Notes: generated by a model not told the origin, from the letters alone. Positions 26,653-35,900 are shown, numbered from the stretch's first letter. The stretch is 64,000 bases of DNA from Acidobacteriota bacterium (GCA_018268895.1 JAFDVP010000013.1:62001-126000); one strand, 5' to 3'. Made by a program: numbers and translations.

Positions 26653-28809
26653 CTATTTCGCAGCCGCCTCCAGGATCGCAGCCGAACGGTTGAGCGCTTC
26701 GGCCAGCACACCTAGTTGCGCCTGCGCGCGCGGCGCGTCGGGGGCGGAGATACCCTCGTTCACTCCCGGGATGACAACCGCGGCGTAGCCGGTAAACTCG
26801 CCCGGATCGTAGATCAGGTGCTTGTACCAGGGACGATGCGGAAGTCCCGCCGGGGTCAAAAGAGCGGTCTCAGCATTGCGAAGCGCGCTGTTGAAGGCCG
26901 CTGGTTTTGAAGAAGGAACAAGCTGGCGCGCATGGACCGCAGTGCCCGCCGCCGCAAAGCGCTGCGCCGCCGCCATTGCGGCAGAGAAATCCAGAGTCAT
27001 CTTGCCGGCAGCCGCCCGCTTCTGGGCGCCATCAAGATAGCTCAATATCTCCTTGCCATAGAGCTGGTAGTCGTAAGGAAGTACATCCGCGTTGGCCATG
27101 TGCAGAATCTCCAGGCCAAAGACGCGGGCCTGCTGCTGCAGGTAGACAAACGACGGGTCGGCAAATTTTATGAACCAGTTGTAGTTGTCGAAGGCGGAGT
27201 GATACACCCCGTAAGGGCCTTCGGACCCGATGTCCGTCGACGGTACGCCGAGGTGCTGGATGAACGGCGTGTAGTCTGAGCCCGAACCGAGGTTGCCTAC
27301 CCGTATCTCGTTCTCCGCGTCGGCTGCCGAGCGCGTGGCCGGTGCAGGGGCGTTCGTCACAGTGCGGCGGTCGGTCTCGTTGGCCTGCGACAACTTCCAC
27401 TGCTCGTAGACCGTTCCTCCCTTGGGAGAGGGAACCTGCTTCGTAATCTCGCGAACGAACTGCTTCAACGACGGCACAGCAGAGGCCTTGAAGTCCGATC
27501 CCGAGACGCCCACGTCCGTATTGAAATAGGCGACCGCGTGCGCCAGCCGCTCCGCGTTATCTTCAGCCCACTCCGTGGAGCCGATCAGCCCTTCCTCTTC
27601 GGCGTCCCACGATGCCAGCACGACCGTGCGCTTTGGCCTCCAACCTTGCTTGAGCAACTCGCCCAGGCCATGCACGGTCTCCAGCATGGCCGCCGTGCCG
27701 GAGCTTGGATCGACGGCGCCGAAGACCCAGGCGTCGCGATGATTCCCCGCGACCACCCAGTCGTCCTTCTGCGCCTTGTCGCTGCCGGGGATGGTTCCGA
27801 TGACGTCCCAGATCGTACGCAGCGCGCTGTCCTGCTCCAGGTGCATATGTACCTTCACCTTGTTCACGCCGCCAAGGTGATAGGTAAACGGAAGCGCGCC
27901 CTGCCATGCGCGCGGAGACTCCTGCCCGCCCAGGCATTTGAGGATTGGCATCGCATCTTTATATGAGAGAGGATTCGCCGGAATGCTCGGCTCGTTCCCT
28001 CTTGTGTCCGTCAGGCGTTTTGCAGCCGGAAGATCAGGCGTCGAGGCCACTCCAGGCGTCTGCGCATCGCCCGGGTAGATTGGCAGAAATTGCACCGACC
28101 CACGCTGCACCGCAGACTCCGGACGGAACGGGCCCTTGGGATACATGTCGCCGCGGTAGTAGCCGTCGTCGGCGGGGTCGGAGTAGATCAGGACTCCCTT
28201 GGCCCCATACTGCTGCGCGATGTAGACCTTCACCCCGCGAAAGTTCGCCCCATAGCGGACGATGACGATCTTGTCCTTGACGCTGATGCCCAGCTCCGCG
28301 AGCTTCTTGAAGTCGGCAAGCGTGCCGTAGTTGGCGTAGACCACATCGGCGGTGATGTCGCCTGAAGGCGAAGAGCCATTGAACGCAGGTAGAATGCGCG
28401 GGTCGTCCTGGAATGGATCGCCGCCATGCTTCTTCGGATTGACGTGCTCCGGCGTCGGACCGGACATCAGTTTCTTCCCCTCCGCATCGAAGGCCTCGAT
28501 CTCGATCTTGACCGGCTTGTTCAGAAGAACGTTGTACGGGACGATCTTTGTGTCGATCCCGGCGGCCTTGAACTTGTCGGCAACGTAGACCGCCGTGGCG
28601 TAGTCCTCGGGCGAGCTGGCCCAGTGGGGAGCCGCTGTAAGCGTCTTCAGGTGCTCGCCCGCCAGCTTCGCGTCCGGGACCGGAAGAAACGCCGCATCCC
28701 ACTTCGCCTGCTGTGCAAAGTCGTGGTAACCGAAGACATGTGGGGTTTGAGCGGAGGCGGAAAGCGCAGCAGGAAGAAGGAGGCACGACAGAGCACGGAC
28801 GACACGCAA
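26653..28809 (-). CDS. Secreted M28-family zinc carboxypeptidase (glutamate carboxypeptidase II-like)
   Basis: Translation starts at TTG 28809, preceded by AGAGG; no closer ATG exists and the signal peptide (RALSCLLLPAALSASAQ) begins at once. The 718-residue protein has the PSMA/GCPII order: PA domain insert (about 130-330), M28 peptidase core and a C-terminal TfR-like dimerisation helix bundle. Zinc ligands: GNHRDAWVFGAVDPSSG (His, bridging Asp), WDAEEEGLIGS (catalytic Glu and Glu ligand), NTDVGVSG (Asp) and YHSAFDNY (His). It probably removes C-terminal acidic residues from peptides in the periplasm. It stands alone, upstream of mscL in the leftward set. Confidence 0.93.
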   Translation of the reverse strand: MRVVRALSCLLLPAALSASAQTPHVFGYHDFAQQAKWDAAFLPVPDAKLAGEHLKTLTAAPHWASSPEDYATAVYVADKFKAAGIDTKIVPYNVLLNKPVKIEIEAFDAEGKKLMSGPTPEHVNPKKHGGDPFQDDPRILPAFNGSSPSGDITADVVYANYGTLADFKKLAELGISVKDKIVIVRYGANFRGVKVYIAQQYGAKGVLIYSDPADDGYYRGDMYPKGPFRPESAVQRGSVQFLPIYPGDAQTPGVASTPDLPAAKRLTDTRGNEPSIPANPLSYKDAMPILKCLGGQESPRAWQGALPFTYHLGGVNKVKVHMHLEQDSALRTIWDVIGTIPGSDKAQKDDWVVAGNHRDAWVFGAVDPSSGTAAMLETVHGLGELLKQGWRPKRTVVLASWDAEEEGLIGSTEWAEDNAERLAHAVAYFNTDVGVSGSDFKASAVPSLKQFVREITKQVPSPKGGTVYEQWKLSQANETDRRTVTNAPAPATRSAADAENEIRVGNLGSGSDYTPFIQHLGVPSTDIGSEGPYGVYHSAFDNYNWFIKFADPSFVYLQQQARVFGLEILHMANADVLPYDYQLYGKEILSYLDGAQKRAAAGKMTLDFSAAMAAAQRFAAAGTAVHARQLVPSSKPAAFNSALRNAETALLTPAGLPHRPWYKHLIYDPGEFTGYAAVVIPGVNEGISAPDAPRAQAQLGVLAEALNRSAAILEAAAK

Positions 28810-28903
28810 GAGAGAGGACCTCTAATGGAAGCGATGAAGCTAGAGTACAGCATCCCGCGAGGTGAAAATACTGCACTTTAGCAGGATGCTGTACTCCTTT
28901 ACC

Positions 28904-29299
28904 TCAGGCGACGGTCTGGCTGCAGAACTTGCAGCGGTGGGCGCCCAGCGGAATATCCGAGAGGCACTCCGGGCACGGTTTCGTGGTGGCTGCCTCAGGT
29001 CCCTTGATCCGCGCCAGCAGCTTCTGTGTAGGAAGCACGAGGAAGAAGTAGATGACAAAGGCGATGATCAGGAAGTAGATGATCGCATTGATAAAGTTAC
29101 CAATCTTGATCGGCGTATTGTTGACCGAGAACACGACCGCGGAGAAGTCCGGTTTTCCCACAACGGCTGCGATAAGCGGCGTGATGATGTCGTCGACAAG
29201 AGACTTGGTAATCGCAGAGAATGCGGCGCCAATGATGACGGCGACGGCCAGGTCCATCACATTGCCGCGCAGGATAAAGTCTCGAAAGCCTTTGATCAT
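28904..29299 (-). CDS. mscL: Large-conductance mechanosensitive channel MscL with C-terminal zinc ribbon
   Basis: MscL forms a pentameric pore that opens on membrane tension and releases solutes during osmotic downshock. The start (IKGFRDFILRGNVMDLAVAV) is the diagnostic N-terminal helix, followed by TM1 (VIIGAAFSAITKSLVDD), a short loop and TM2 (FINAIIYFLIIAFVIYFFLV). After the usual cytoplasmic segment the last ~25 residues carry CPECLSDIPLGAHRCKFC, a zinc-ribbon-like C-x2-C-x11-C-x2-C that is not part of the classical E. coli protein. Length is 131 residues. Confidence 0.95.
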   Translation of the reverse strand: MIKGFRDFILRGNVMDLAVAVIIGAAFSAITKSLVDDIITPLIAAVVGKPDFSAVVFSVNNTPIKIGNFINAIIYFLIIAFVIYFFLVLPTQKLLARIKGPEAATTKPCPECLSDIPLGAHRCKFCSQTVA

Positions 29300-29368
29300 G
29301 TGTTATCTCCGAGTTCGGATTTTGGAACTACCGGAGTCTATCACCGGTCCCCCCGCAGTCAAGCGGCA

Positions 29369-29671
29369 TTATTGGGCGGTAAGCCACTGCGCATAGGGGT
29401 AGAGAAGGAAAAAAAGGATCATGCCGGTCGCCATCAGATCCATATAAATCATCAGAATCACGCCGCCGTGATACCAGCTCCATTTGGTGCTCATGCAGCG
29501 GACGTGGTCGATCGTCCCCGCAATCGAGCTAAGCGCCGTCAGAGCTATCAGGGGATTCTGCTTATTATCGGGAAAGCCGGAGAGCAGAAAGGCGATCCCC
29601 AGGCTTAGCAGCACAAGCACAGCGCCGCGCAGCAGCGAGCGGTTGTGCGGGTTGAAGATGCGGGGTATCAC
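29369..29671 (-). CDS. Small integral membrane protein, unknown function
   Basis: I do not recognise this family. The 100 residues contain three hydrophobic segments: LLRGAVLVLLSLGIAFLLSG, the weaker PLIALTALSSIAGTIDHVRC and GVILMIYMDLMATGMILFFL. The loop between the second and third has KWSWYHGG. It ends 9 bases into the gap before mtnA on the same strand (mtnA stop at 29681, this start at 29671), so it is likely co-transcribed with mtnA. Codon use matches the neighbours. Confidence 0.65.
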   Translation of the reverse strand: MIPRIFNPHNRSLLRGAVLVLLSLGIAFLLSGFPDNKQNPLIALTALSSIAGTIDHVRCMSTKWSWYHGGVILMIYMDLMATGMILFFLLYPYAQWLTAQ

Positions 29672-29680
29672 TCGACCGCC

Positions 29681-30751
29681 TCAGGCCGTGGCAAGCTCCG
29701 GTTTGGCCGCGGCCTTGAACATCTCACGGATCGATTGCTCGTAAGGGGCACGCAGTACGCCATGCTCCGTAATGATGGCCGTGATGTACTTCGCCGGAGT
29801 CGCATCGAAGGCCGGATTCTGAATTGCAGCGCCATTCGGCGTCATCTGCTTCCCGTTCGAGTGCGTTACCTCGGTGGCGGACCGCTGCTCGATCGGAATC
29901 GCATCGCCGTCCGGTGTGTTGACGTCGATGGTCGAGAGCGGCGCGGCGACGTAAAAAGGGATGCCGTGCTCCTTCGCCAGAACGGCGACAGAGTAGGTGC
30001 CGATCTTGTTGGCGGTATCGCCATTGGCGGCGATACGGTCGGCCCCCACGATGACGGCCTGAATCTCGCCCTGCCGCATCAGCGAGCCCGCCATGTTGTC
30101 GCACAGCACGGTGGTGGGGATGTTGTCGTGCAGCAGCTCCCATGCGGTCAGGCGCGCGCCCTGTAGATAAGGACGGGTCTCATCGGCATAGACGTCGATC
30201 TTGTGCCCACGCTCGACAGCGGCACGGATTACGCCCAGCGCCGTACCGTATCCGCAAGTAGCCAGAGCGCCTGCGTTGCAGTGAGTCAGGACAGTGCCTT
30301 CCTGCGGGAGGAGTGAAGCTCCATGCGCCCCCATTGCCTTGCAGGCGGCGATGTCTTCGTCGTACATCCGCTGCGCTTCCTTGATAAGAGCAGCCTTGAT
30401 CTCGGGAATCGATGTTCCGGCAGCGGCGAGCGCGTTGTATTTGTCGCGCATGCGCTCAATGGCCCAGAAGAGGTTCACCGCAGTGGGCCGCGTCTCGGCC
30501 AGCGTTTTTGCGATCACCGCAACCTCTTCATTCAGGCTGGCGATGTCGGTAGCCTTCGACTGGCTGACGCCAAGCGCAACACCCATCGCGGCAGAGACTC
30601 CAATTGCGGGGGCGCCGCGAACGATCATGTCACGGATGACGGTCGCAACCTGCTTGTAGTCGGTGGCGAGGACGTAGGTCTCTTCTAAAGGAAGCTTGGT
30701 CTGATCGAGGAAGTTGACGCCATTCGGGAGCCATTCAAGGGTGGGAATCAT
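29681..30751 (-). CDS. mtnA: S-methyl-5-thioribose-1-phosphate isomerase
   Basis: MtnA interconverts methylthioribose-1-phosphate and methylthioribulose-1-phosphate in methionine salvage. The 356-residue protein is of usual length and has the eIF2B-like fold. RGAPAIGVSAAMGVALG is the phosphate-binding region, the catalytic Cys lies in THCNAGALATCGYGT (CGYG), and the catalytic Asp in GADRIAANGDTANKIGT. The start ATG lies 17 bases inside the upstream metallo-hydrolase gene, so the two are coupled. Other salvage genes (mtnK, mtnB) are not adjacent. Confidence 0.96.
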   Translation of the reverse strand: MIPTLEWLPNGVNFLDQTKLPLEETYVLATDYKQVATVIRDMIVRGAPAIGVSAAMGVALGVSQSKATDIASLNEEVAVIAKTLAETRPTAVNLFWAIERMRDKYNALAAAGTSIPEIKAALIKEAQRMYDEDIAACKAMGAHGASLLPQEGTVLTHCNAGALATCGYGTALGVIRAAVERGHKIDVYADETRPYLQGARLTAWELLHDNIPTTVLCDNMAGSLMRQGEIQAVIVGADRIAANGDTANKIGTYSVAVLAKEHGIPFYVAAPLSTIDVNTPDGDAIPIEQRSATEVTHSNGKQMTPNGAAIQNPAFDATPAKYITAIITEHGVLRAPYEQSIREMFKAAAKPELATA

Positions 30752-31544
30752 GTCTCTTCCAGTCTATCGAAGAAGAGAGCGGAACGGGGTCAACCCAGCG
30801 CAGGCGTTTGTCGAGACCAGCGCTCCGGAATGCTTCCTGGATAACCTGCTTCGATTCACTGAAGTGCGCCCAGCCTTCAAAATGAAGAGGGACGATTGTA
30901 GCCTCCGGCATAGCGCGGGCCACCTCGATACCATCGGCTGCTGTCATGGTGAGGGGCGCAGGCCCCGCTGCTTCCACACGCGCTGCCCCCATATTCAGGA
31001 CCGCAGTGGTGACGCGTATCCAACGAGCAACCTCCGCTACGCCTTCGTACCATACTGTGTCGCCCGAGAAATAAAGTGCGCCATCGATAGAGCCAGCGGG
31101 AGGACGGACAGCAAAGCCGACAACGGGACCACTACGAGTCTCGCAACCGACAGAACCGTGACGCGCTGGAGTTGCCGTGATGAGAAGCGTCTCCCCCGCA
31201 GGGTTCTTGACCTCCACTGTCTGCCACGGAGCGAAACCGATCGCATTACCGCCGAGCCGCTGCGCACCTTCGATCGTCGTCAGTACATGGTTCGCTCCCG
31301 ATAGCATCTTTCTTCCCGCATGGTCGAGGTTGTCGAAGTGCTGATCGTGGCTGAGCAGTACATAGTCGACAGGCCCAAGCGCGTCGATATCCAGGGCCGG
31401 ATCAGAGTTCTTGTGCAGGGTAATCGGGCCCGCCTCATAATCGCCACCTCCGCGATCAAAGGTCGGATCGGTGAGGAAGCGAAGGCCGTGAAACTCGATC
31501 AGTGCGGTCGGTCCTCCGACGTAGATAATCTCAGGCTGGTTCAT
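30735..31544 (-). CDS. MBL-fold metallo-hydrolase (UlaG-like)
   Basis: The 269-residue protein starts IIYVGGPTALIEFHGLRFLT, typical of UlaG/YtnP-type beta-lactamase-fold hydrolases. The metal site is LLSHDQHFDNLD, with further ligands in PARHG, YFSGDT and VPLHFEGW. It is cytoplasmic, with no signal peptide. The substrate is unknown; relatives include L-ascorbate-6-phosphate lactonase and RNA-independent hydrolases. The gene overlaps mtnA by 17 bases and follows pyrE by 15 bases, making a tight leftward set. Confidence 0.9.
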   Translation of the reverse strand: MNQPEIIYVGGPTALIEFHGLRFLTDPTFDRGGGDYEAGPITLHKNSDPALDIDALGPVDYVLLSHDQHFDNLDHAGRKMLSGANHVLTTIEGAQRLGGNAIGFAPWQTVEVKNPAGETLLITATPARHGSVGCETRSGPVVGFAVRPPAGSIDGALYFSGDTVWYEGVAEVARWIRVTTAVLNMGAARVEAAGPAPLTMTAADGIEVARAMPEATIVPLHFEGWAHFSESKQVIQEAFRSAGLDKRLRWVDPVPLSSSIDWKRHDSHP

Positions 31545-31559
31545 AACTGCACTCAGGAC

Positions 31560-32153
31560 TTACCTGATGTTCAGATGCGCAGCCCGCACATCCGTTGCAG
31601 TGAAGACAGAGTAAAACGGCGCATGTGGCACCGCCTCTTCGATATTGGCCCGCCCGCCCTGCTCCCGATCCACAAGACACAGCACCCCGATGACGTTCAT
31701 GCCGGATTCCTGCGTGGCCTCAATAGCGGTGATGGTGGAGCCGCCCGTCGTGCAGACGTCGTCGACAATCACCACATGCGCGCCCAGCTTGTGGAAGCCC
31801 TCAAGCCTGCGGCCGGTGCCGTGGGTCTTTTCCGCTTTGCGGACGAGGAAGCCATGGACGAGGCCGTCGCGCTTATGGTGCAAGTGGTGCCACGCGCTGG
31901 CAGAGGCCGTGTTCGAGACCAGCGGGTCGGCCCCCATCGTCAGTCCGCCGACGGCCTCGGCCTGGGGGAAGTGCTCGCGAATCAGGTCATAGAGCACAAG
32001 CCCGGAGAGCCGTCCGCCCTCCGCGTGCAGCGTCGTAGTGCGGCAGTCGATGTAGTAGTCCGACTTCTGGCCGCTGGCGAGCGTGAAGTCGCCCAGGCGG
32101 AAGGAGAGAGTTGCGATCAGGTTGAGCAGGTCGGTGCGATTGTCGTTAGCCAT
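31560..32153 (-). CDS. pyrE: Orotate phosphoribosyltransferase
   Basis: ATG at 32153 (MANDNRTDLLNLI) is chosen; a longer start at 32261 would add 36 residues unlike the family and crowd the upstream gene's end. The 197-residue enzyme joins orotate and PRPP to make OMP in pyrimidine synthesis. Features: FTLASGQKSDYYIDCRTTTL at the N terminus, a loop with RKAEKTHGTGRRLEG, and the PRPP motif VVIVDDVCTTGGST. It lies between the sugar porter and the metallo-hydrolase. No other pyr genes are in the window. Confidence 0.95.
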   Translation of the reverse strand: MANDNRTDLLNLIATLSFRLGDFTLASGQKSDYYIDCRTTTLHAEGGRLSGLVLYDLIREHFPQAEAVGGLTMGADPLVSNTASASAWHHLHHKRDGLVHGFLVRKAEKTHGTGRRLEGFHKLGAHVVIVDDVCTTGGSTITAIEATQESGMNVIGVLCLVDREQGGRANIEEAVPHAPFYSVFTATDVRAAHLNIR

Positions 32154-32184
32154 TGGTCTCAACTTGATTGTAGTGGCTTCAGCC

Positions 32185-33528
32185 TCAGTGCAGGCCAAGA
32201 TGCTCCTGCATCCCTTCAAGCGTCTGGCCTTTCGTTTCAGGATAGACAAGCAGGACGACAATGAACTGCACTACCATCATGCCCGCGAAGAACGCAAAGG
32301 GAAGCGACTTCGAGTAGGCCGCCACGTAGGGGAAGATGTTCGCGATAACGCCATTGGCGATCCAGTGCGAAGAAGAGCCAAGGCTCTGCCCCTTGGAACG
32401 CACGTTGGTGGGGAAGAGTTCGGCAAGATACACCCAGATCACGGCCCCCTGCGAGAGCGCGAAGGAGGCGATGAATCCGACCAGCAGCGGCAGCAGCAGG
32501 CTCAGGTGTTCGCCCGTATGAAAGACCCAGGCGACGCCGAGCAGTGAAAGGCAGGTGCCGACGGCCCCTATAAGCAGCAGCGGCTTGCGGCCGATCTTGT
32601 CGATGATCGCGATGCCGACAAGCGTGGCGACGAGGTTGGCAACTCCAACCACGACAGCCTGCACATTTCCAGACATGGAGCTGAAGCCAGCGAACGAGAA
32701 GATGTCGTTGAGGTAGTAAAGGATCGCATTGATCCCAGAGAGCTGGTTGAACAGGCCGATGGAGACCGCCAGGAAGATGAGCTTGCCATAACGGCTCTGG
32801 AAGAGCGAATGCTGCGTCGTGCCACCCTCCGCTCGAATGGAGGCAGCGATGGCGTCGACCTCAGCCTGCGAGTCGGGCGAGCCAAGTTCGGCGAGGATGC
32901 GGTAAGCCTCGTCGATGCGGTTCTGTGAGACCAGCCAGCGCGAGGAGTGCGGCACTGTGTAAAGAAGTGCGAGGAAGAGTATGGCAGGGAAGACGCCAAT
33001 GCCAAGCTGAACGCGCCACTCGATCGCGCCCAGCGTAAAATGCGCAACAATCGCATTCGAAAGATAGGCGAGCAGGATGCCAATAACGATGTTGATCTGA
33101 AAGAGGCCCACCAGCCGTCCACGCCACTTCGCCGGTGCAAGCTCGGCGATGTAAACCGGCCCAAGCACGGACGAGCCACCGATGCCAAGTCCTCCAAGAA
33201 AACGGAAGGCAAGGAAACTCCACCATGGCCCGGCGAAGGCGCAACCGAGCGCGGAGAGAACGTAGAGCACGGCCATCACCCGCAACGCGGCGCGGCTGCC
33301 GATCTTCTGGCCCAGAGGCCCGGCGAAGATCGCGCCCAGCACCGTCCCATACAAGGCAATGGCAACGGTGAAGCCCTTCTCGCCCTCAGACAGCGCGTAG
33401 TGAAGCTGCAGCGAATGTGTGGTCCCGGCAATAACAGCCGTGTCGAAGCCAAAGAGCAGGCCACCGAGTGCTCCGGTGAGAGCACTCTTTACAAGGAGAT
33501 AGACGGAACGGCTTTTAGGTGAGCTCAT
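32185..33528 (-). CDS. MFS sugar porter (XylE/GLUT-like)
   Basis: The 447-residue protein has 12 predicted membrane segments and the sugar-porter signatures: GGLLFGFDTAVIAG in helix 1, RFLGGLGIGGSSVLGPVYIAE followed by P-A-K-W-R-G-R after helix 4, PHSSRWL before the central loop, NAILYYLNDIFSFAGF in helix 7 and PTNVRSKGQSL at the helix 10-11 loop, with a C-terminal PETKGQTLE. These mark proton-coupled import of hexoses or pentoses. The exact sugar is not predictable. It is the first gene of the leftward set continuing through pyrE and mtnA, although the 31-base gap to pyrE may be coincidental. Confidence 0.93.
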   Translation of the reverse strand: MSSPKSRSVYLLVKSALTGALGGLLFGFDTAVIAGTTHSLQLHYALSEGEKGFTVAIALYGTVLGAIFAGPLGQKIGSRAALRVMAVLYVLSALGCAFAGPWWSFLAFRFLGGLGIGGSSVLGPVYIAELAPAKWRGRLVGLFQINIVIGILLAYLSNAIVAHFTLGAIEWRVQLGIGVFPAILFLALLYTVPHSSRWLVSQNRIDEAYRILAELGSPDSQAEVDAIAASIRAEGGTTQHSLFQSRYGKLIFLAVSIGLFNQLSGINAILYYLNDIFSFAGFSSMSGNVQAVVVGVANLVATLVGIAIIDKIGRKPLLLIGAVGTCLSLLGVAWVFHTGEHLSLLLPLLVGFIASFALSQGAVIWVYLAELFPTNVRSKGQSLGSSSHWIANGVIANIFPYVAAYSKSLPFAFFAGMMVVQFIVVLLVYPETKGQTLEGMQEHLGLH

Positions 33529-33617
33529 GAGGTCATGGCGAGAGTAAATGGTTGCGTCGTGGTTGTCGATGAGACATTACGTTTTAGTGTCGGTGTCTGA
33601 ATACGCGCTATTAAGTT

Positions 33618-33663
33618 GTCATCCTGAGCGGGGCGCGGCGCAGTCGAAGGACCTGCATTGGGA
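33618..33663 (+). repeat. Interspersed repeat copy (CATCCTGAGCG...GTCGAAGGACCTGCA family)
   Basis: The block opens GTCATCCTGAGCG, has a GC-rich variable middle, and ends AGTCGAAGGACCTGCATT. The same ends recur, in either orientation and with drift, at 35901-35968, 37358-37395, 38030-38080, 48841-48887 and inside nrdJ. Here it lies between the sugar porter start and the sigma factor stop. Confidence 0.7.
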
Positions 33664-33665
33664 CT

Positions 33666-34973
33666 CTAACGACTGAATCGTTGGGACATCCCATCCCCGC
33701 AAGACTGAGCGCGATTCATGAGCAGCGCCTGCTCCCGGGCGTTCCGTGTGAGCGAGGCCGCGCGTTCAAACTCCACACGCGCTTCGTCGAACCGGCTGAG
33801 TTTGAAGAGCAGGTCTCCACGCACGCTCGGCAGAAGATGATAGCCCTTCAACGTCGACTCATCCGCAAGTGAATCGACGATTGCGAGGCCAGCATCCGGG
33901 CCTTCGGCCATTGCGACGGCGACGGCGCGGTTAAGCTCGATGATAGGCGATGGCGTGATCTGCGCAAGCTGCTGGTAGAGCACGGCGATGCGGGGCCAGT
34001 CGGTTTGCTCTGCCGTGGCCGCGCGCGCGTGGCACGCGGCAATCGAAGCCTGGAGAGCGTAAGGGCCGGGAGAGCGGGTCAGTTGTTGCGCATGTTGCAG
34101 CGCGGCAAGCCCGCGGCTGATCAGAAGTCCGTCCCAGCGTCCGCGGTCCTGGTCCAGAAGAAGAATGGGCTCGCCTGTTGGCCCAATGCGCGCATGAAGT
34201 CGCGAAGCCTGAATCTCCATCAGCGCAGCGAGTCCGTGGACCTCCGGTTCGTTCGGTGTAAGCTCCGCCAGAATGCGCCCCAGCCGGAGTGCATCTTCAC
34301 ACAACGCAGGCCGCGTCCAGTCATCTCCGGCCGTCGCCGAATAACCTTCGTTGAAGATGAGATACACCACCTGCAGCACCGAAGCGAGACGTACCGTGAA
34401 CTCGTCTCCTCGTGGCACTTCAAACGGAACCCTCGCCTCGCTCAGTGTCCGTTTGGCGCGGACGATACGTTGTGCGACCGTAGGCTCCGAAAGCAGAAAT
34501 GCGCGGGCGATCTCGTCGGTCGTGAGTCCGCCGAGCAACCGCAGCGTGAGCGCGACCCGCGACTCGGCCGAGAGTACCGGGTGGCAGGAGATAAAGATGA
34601 GGCGGAGAAGATCGTCGGCCACAGGCGAGTCGATGGCTGCGTTGATGTCATCGGGAGTGAGCTGCCGCGATCCTTCCAATTCGTAGCTTATCTGTTCGTG
34701 TTTTCTGTCTAACAGCTTGTTGCGACGCAGGTTGTCGATTGCGCGATGTTTGGCGGTCGCCATCAGCCACGCGCCTGGGTTGTCCGGGATACCGGTCTGC
34801 GGCCAACGTTCCAGTGCGGCCACAAGGGCGTCCTGCGCCAGGTCCTCGGCCAGGCCCACGTCCCGAACGATGCGCGTAAGTGCAGCGATGAGACGCGCGG
34901 ACTCAATACGCCAGACTGCGTCGATGGAGCGATGGATGTCTGGCGTTGGGGGGACGCCGGGGGTGGTCTGCAT
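33666..34973 (-). CDS. ECF42-type RNA polymerase sigma factor with C-terminal TPR-like extension
   Basis: ATG at 34973 is chosen; GTG at 34991 is possible but its GGAG is only 2 bases away. Sigma region 2 spans about 20-90 (EDLAQDALVAALERWPQTG, AWLMATAKHRAIDNLRRNK) and region 4 about 125-185 (LTLRLLGGLTTDEIARAFLL, AQRIVRAKRTL). A ~230-residue C-terminal extension of helical repeats follows (FNEGYSATAG, AACHARAATAEQTDWPRIAV). This long C-terminal domain and the adjacent DGPF proteins define group ECF42, which lacks a classical anti-sigma factor. It is the last gene of the leftward cluster from 38573. Confidence 0.92.
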   Translation of the reverse strand: MQTTPGVPPTPDIHRSIDAVWRIESARLIAALTRIVRDVGLAEDLAQDALVAALERWPQTGIPDNPGAWLMATAKHRAIDNLRRNKLLDRKHEQISYELEGSRQLTPDDINAAIDSPVADDLLRLIFISCHPVLSAESRVALTLRLLGGLTTDEIARAFLLSEPTVAQRIVRAKRTLSEARVPFEVPRGDEFTVRLASVLQVVYLIFNEGYSATAGDDWTRPALCEDALRLGRILAELTPNEPEVHGLAALMEIQASRLHARIGPTGEPILLLDQDRGRWDGLLISRGLAALQHAQQLTRSPGPYALQASIAACHARAATAEQTDWPRIAVLYQQLAQITPSPIIELNRAVAVAMAEGPDAGLAIVDSLADESTLKGYHLLPSVRGDLLFKLSRFDEARVEFERAASLTRNAREQALLMNRAQSCGDGMSQRFSR

Positions 34974-35070
34974 CAGCAACGATGAGACCACTTCTCCGGC
35001 AGGCTGGGCAAGGACGGGTGGAAGGGTTTCAATACATACTTCAGAAAAATGTGAGCAAGGGCGTGCTGCT

Positions 35071-35859
35071 TCAACGGCTCACAGGTATCAGGGCGCGCAG
35101 GCGCAGATCACGAAGCCAGAGCCCAAGCCAGGGGATGACGCAGAAAAGAACTGGAACCAGGCTTATCCCCAGGGAATCGCCGCTGAGCAGGTTGATGCAG
35201 GTAGCTCCGCCGAGATAGCCCGAGAGGAGCACGGCTCCAAGGACGGAGGTGCGAGGAAACAGATACAGCAGTGTGCAGACGATCTCGATATAGCCGAGAT
35301 GGTGAATATGGTGTTTCGGATATAGCTCCGGCGCACCGGCGGGAGGCACATAAACGAACTTCATCACGGCAGTGAACAGGACCAATGCCGCACCCACGCC
35401 AGTCAGGACATAGCCGGTGATGCGAGCTCCCTTCGAGGCGGGTGGCTCGGCAGGTGGGTTCGTCACTGGGAACAGTTCGCGCAGCCGTGCATGACTGAGC
35501 CATAGGCCTCCCCAGCAGAAGAGCGCGATGTAGATGGGGAAGAGCGTGTATGAGAAGAGAGGGTTGTCGACGCGCAGATGGAGAGCGATGGCTCCGCCAA
35601 AGTATCCGGTGAAGAGGATGGCTCCAAGGACCGATGTGGAGGGGATGAGATAGAGGATCAGCAGGACGAGCGCCAGGACTCCGATAGCAGGCGTGAGCGA
35701 CATGGGGAAGCCGAGCTGGGTATTCGCCTTGACGACAGCGTCGGCATGGGTGAACTTCACACCCGCATCCATGAGCATGAAGAGAGTGAAGAGGGCGGTA
35801 AAGGCGTAGGCCGTGTACCGGGCGGCCTTCGATGGAGTGGCTTGAACTTCAACGGGCAT
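35071..35859 (-). CDS. Tandem DoxX-like membrane protein
   Basis: The 262 residues are an internal duplication. Each half has four membrane segments and the same layout: a polar stretch before helix 2 (VKFTHADAV; MKFVYVPPAG), a helix ending LYLIPSTSVLGAILFTGYFG or LYLFPRTSVLGAVLLSGYLG, then a loop and a WLGLWL/WGGLWL helix near the end. The shared TSVLGA-x-L-x-[TS]GY-x-GG core shows common origin. DoxX-like proteins are four-helix quinone-associated or redox-linked membrane proteins; this one fuses two. It lies between the sigma factor and the first DGPF gene in the leftward cluster. Confidence 0.85.
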   Translation of the reverse strand: MPVEVQATPSKAARYTAYAFTALFTLFMLMDAGVKFTHADAVVKANTQLGFPMSLTPAIGVLALVLLILYLIPSTSVLGAILFTGYFGGAIALHLRVDNPLFSYTLFPIYIALFCWGGLWLSHARLRELFPVTNPPAEPPASKGARITGYVLTGVGAALVLFTAVMKFVYVPPAGAPELYPKHHIHHLGYIEIVCTLLYLFPRTSVLGAVLLSGYLGGATCINLLSGDSLGISLVPVLFCVIPWLGLWLRDLRLRALIPVSR

Positions 35860-35900
35860 TGGAAAATCTCCGTGCTTGGAATGGATCGCTGTGGCGCAAG

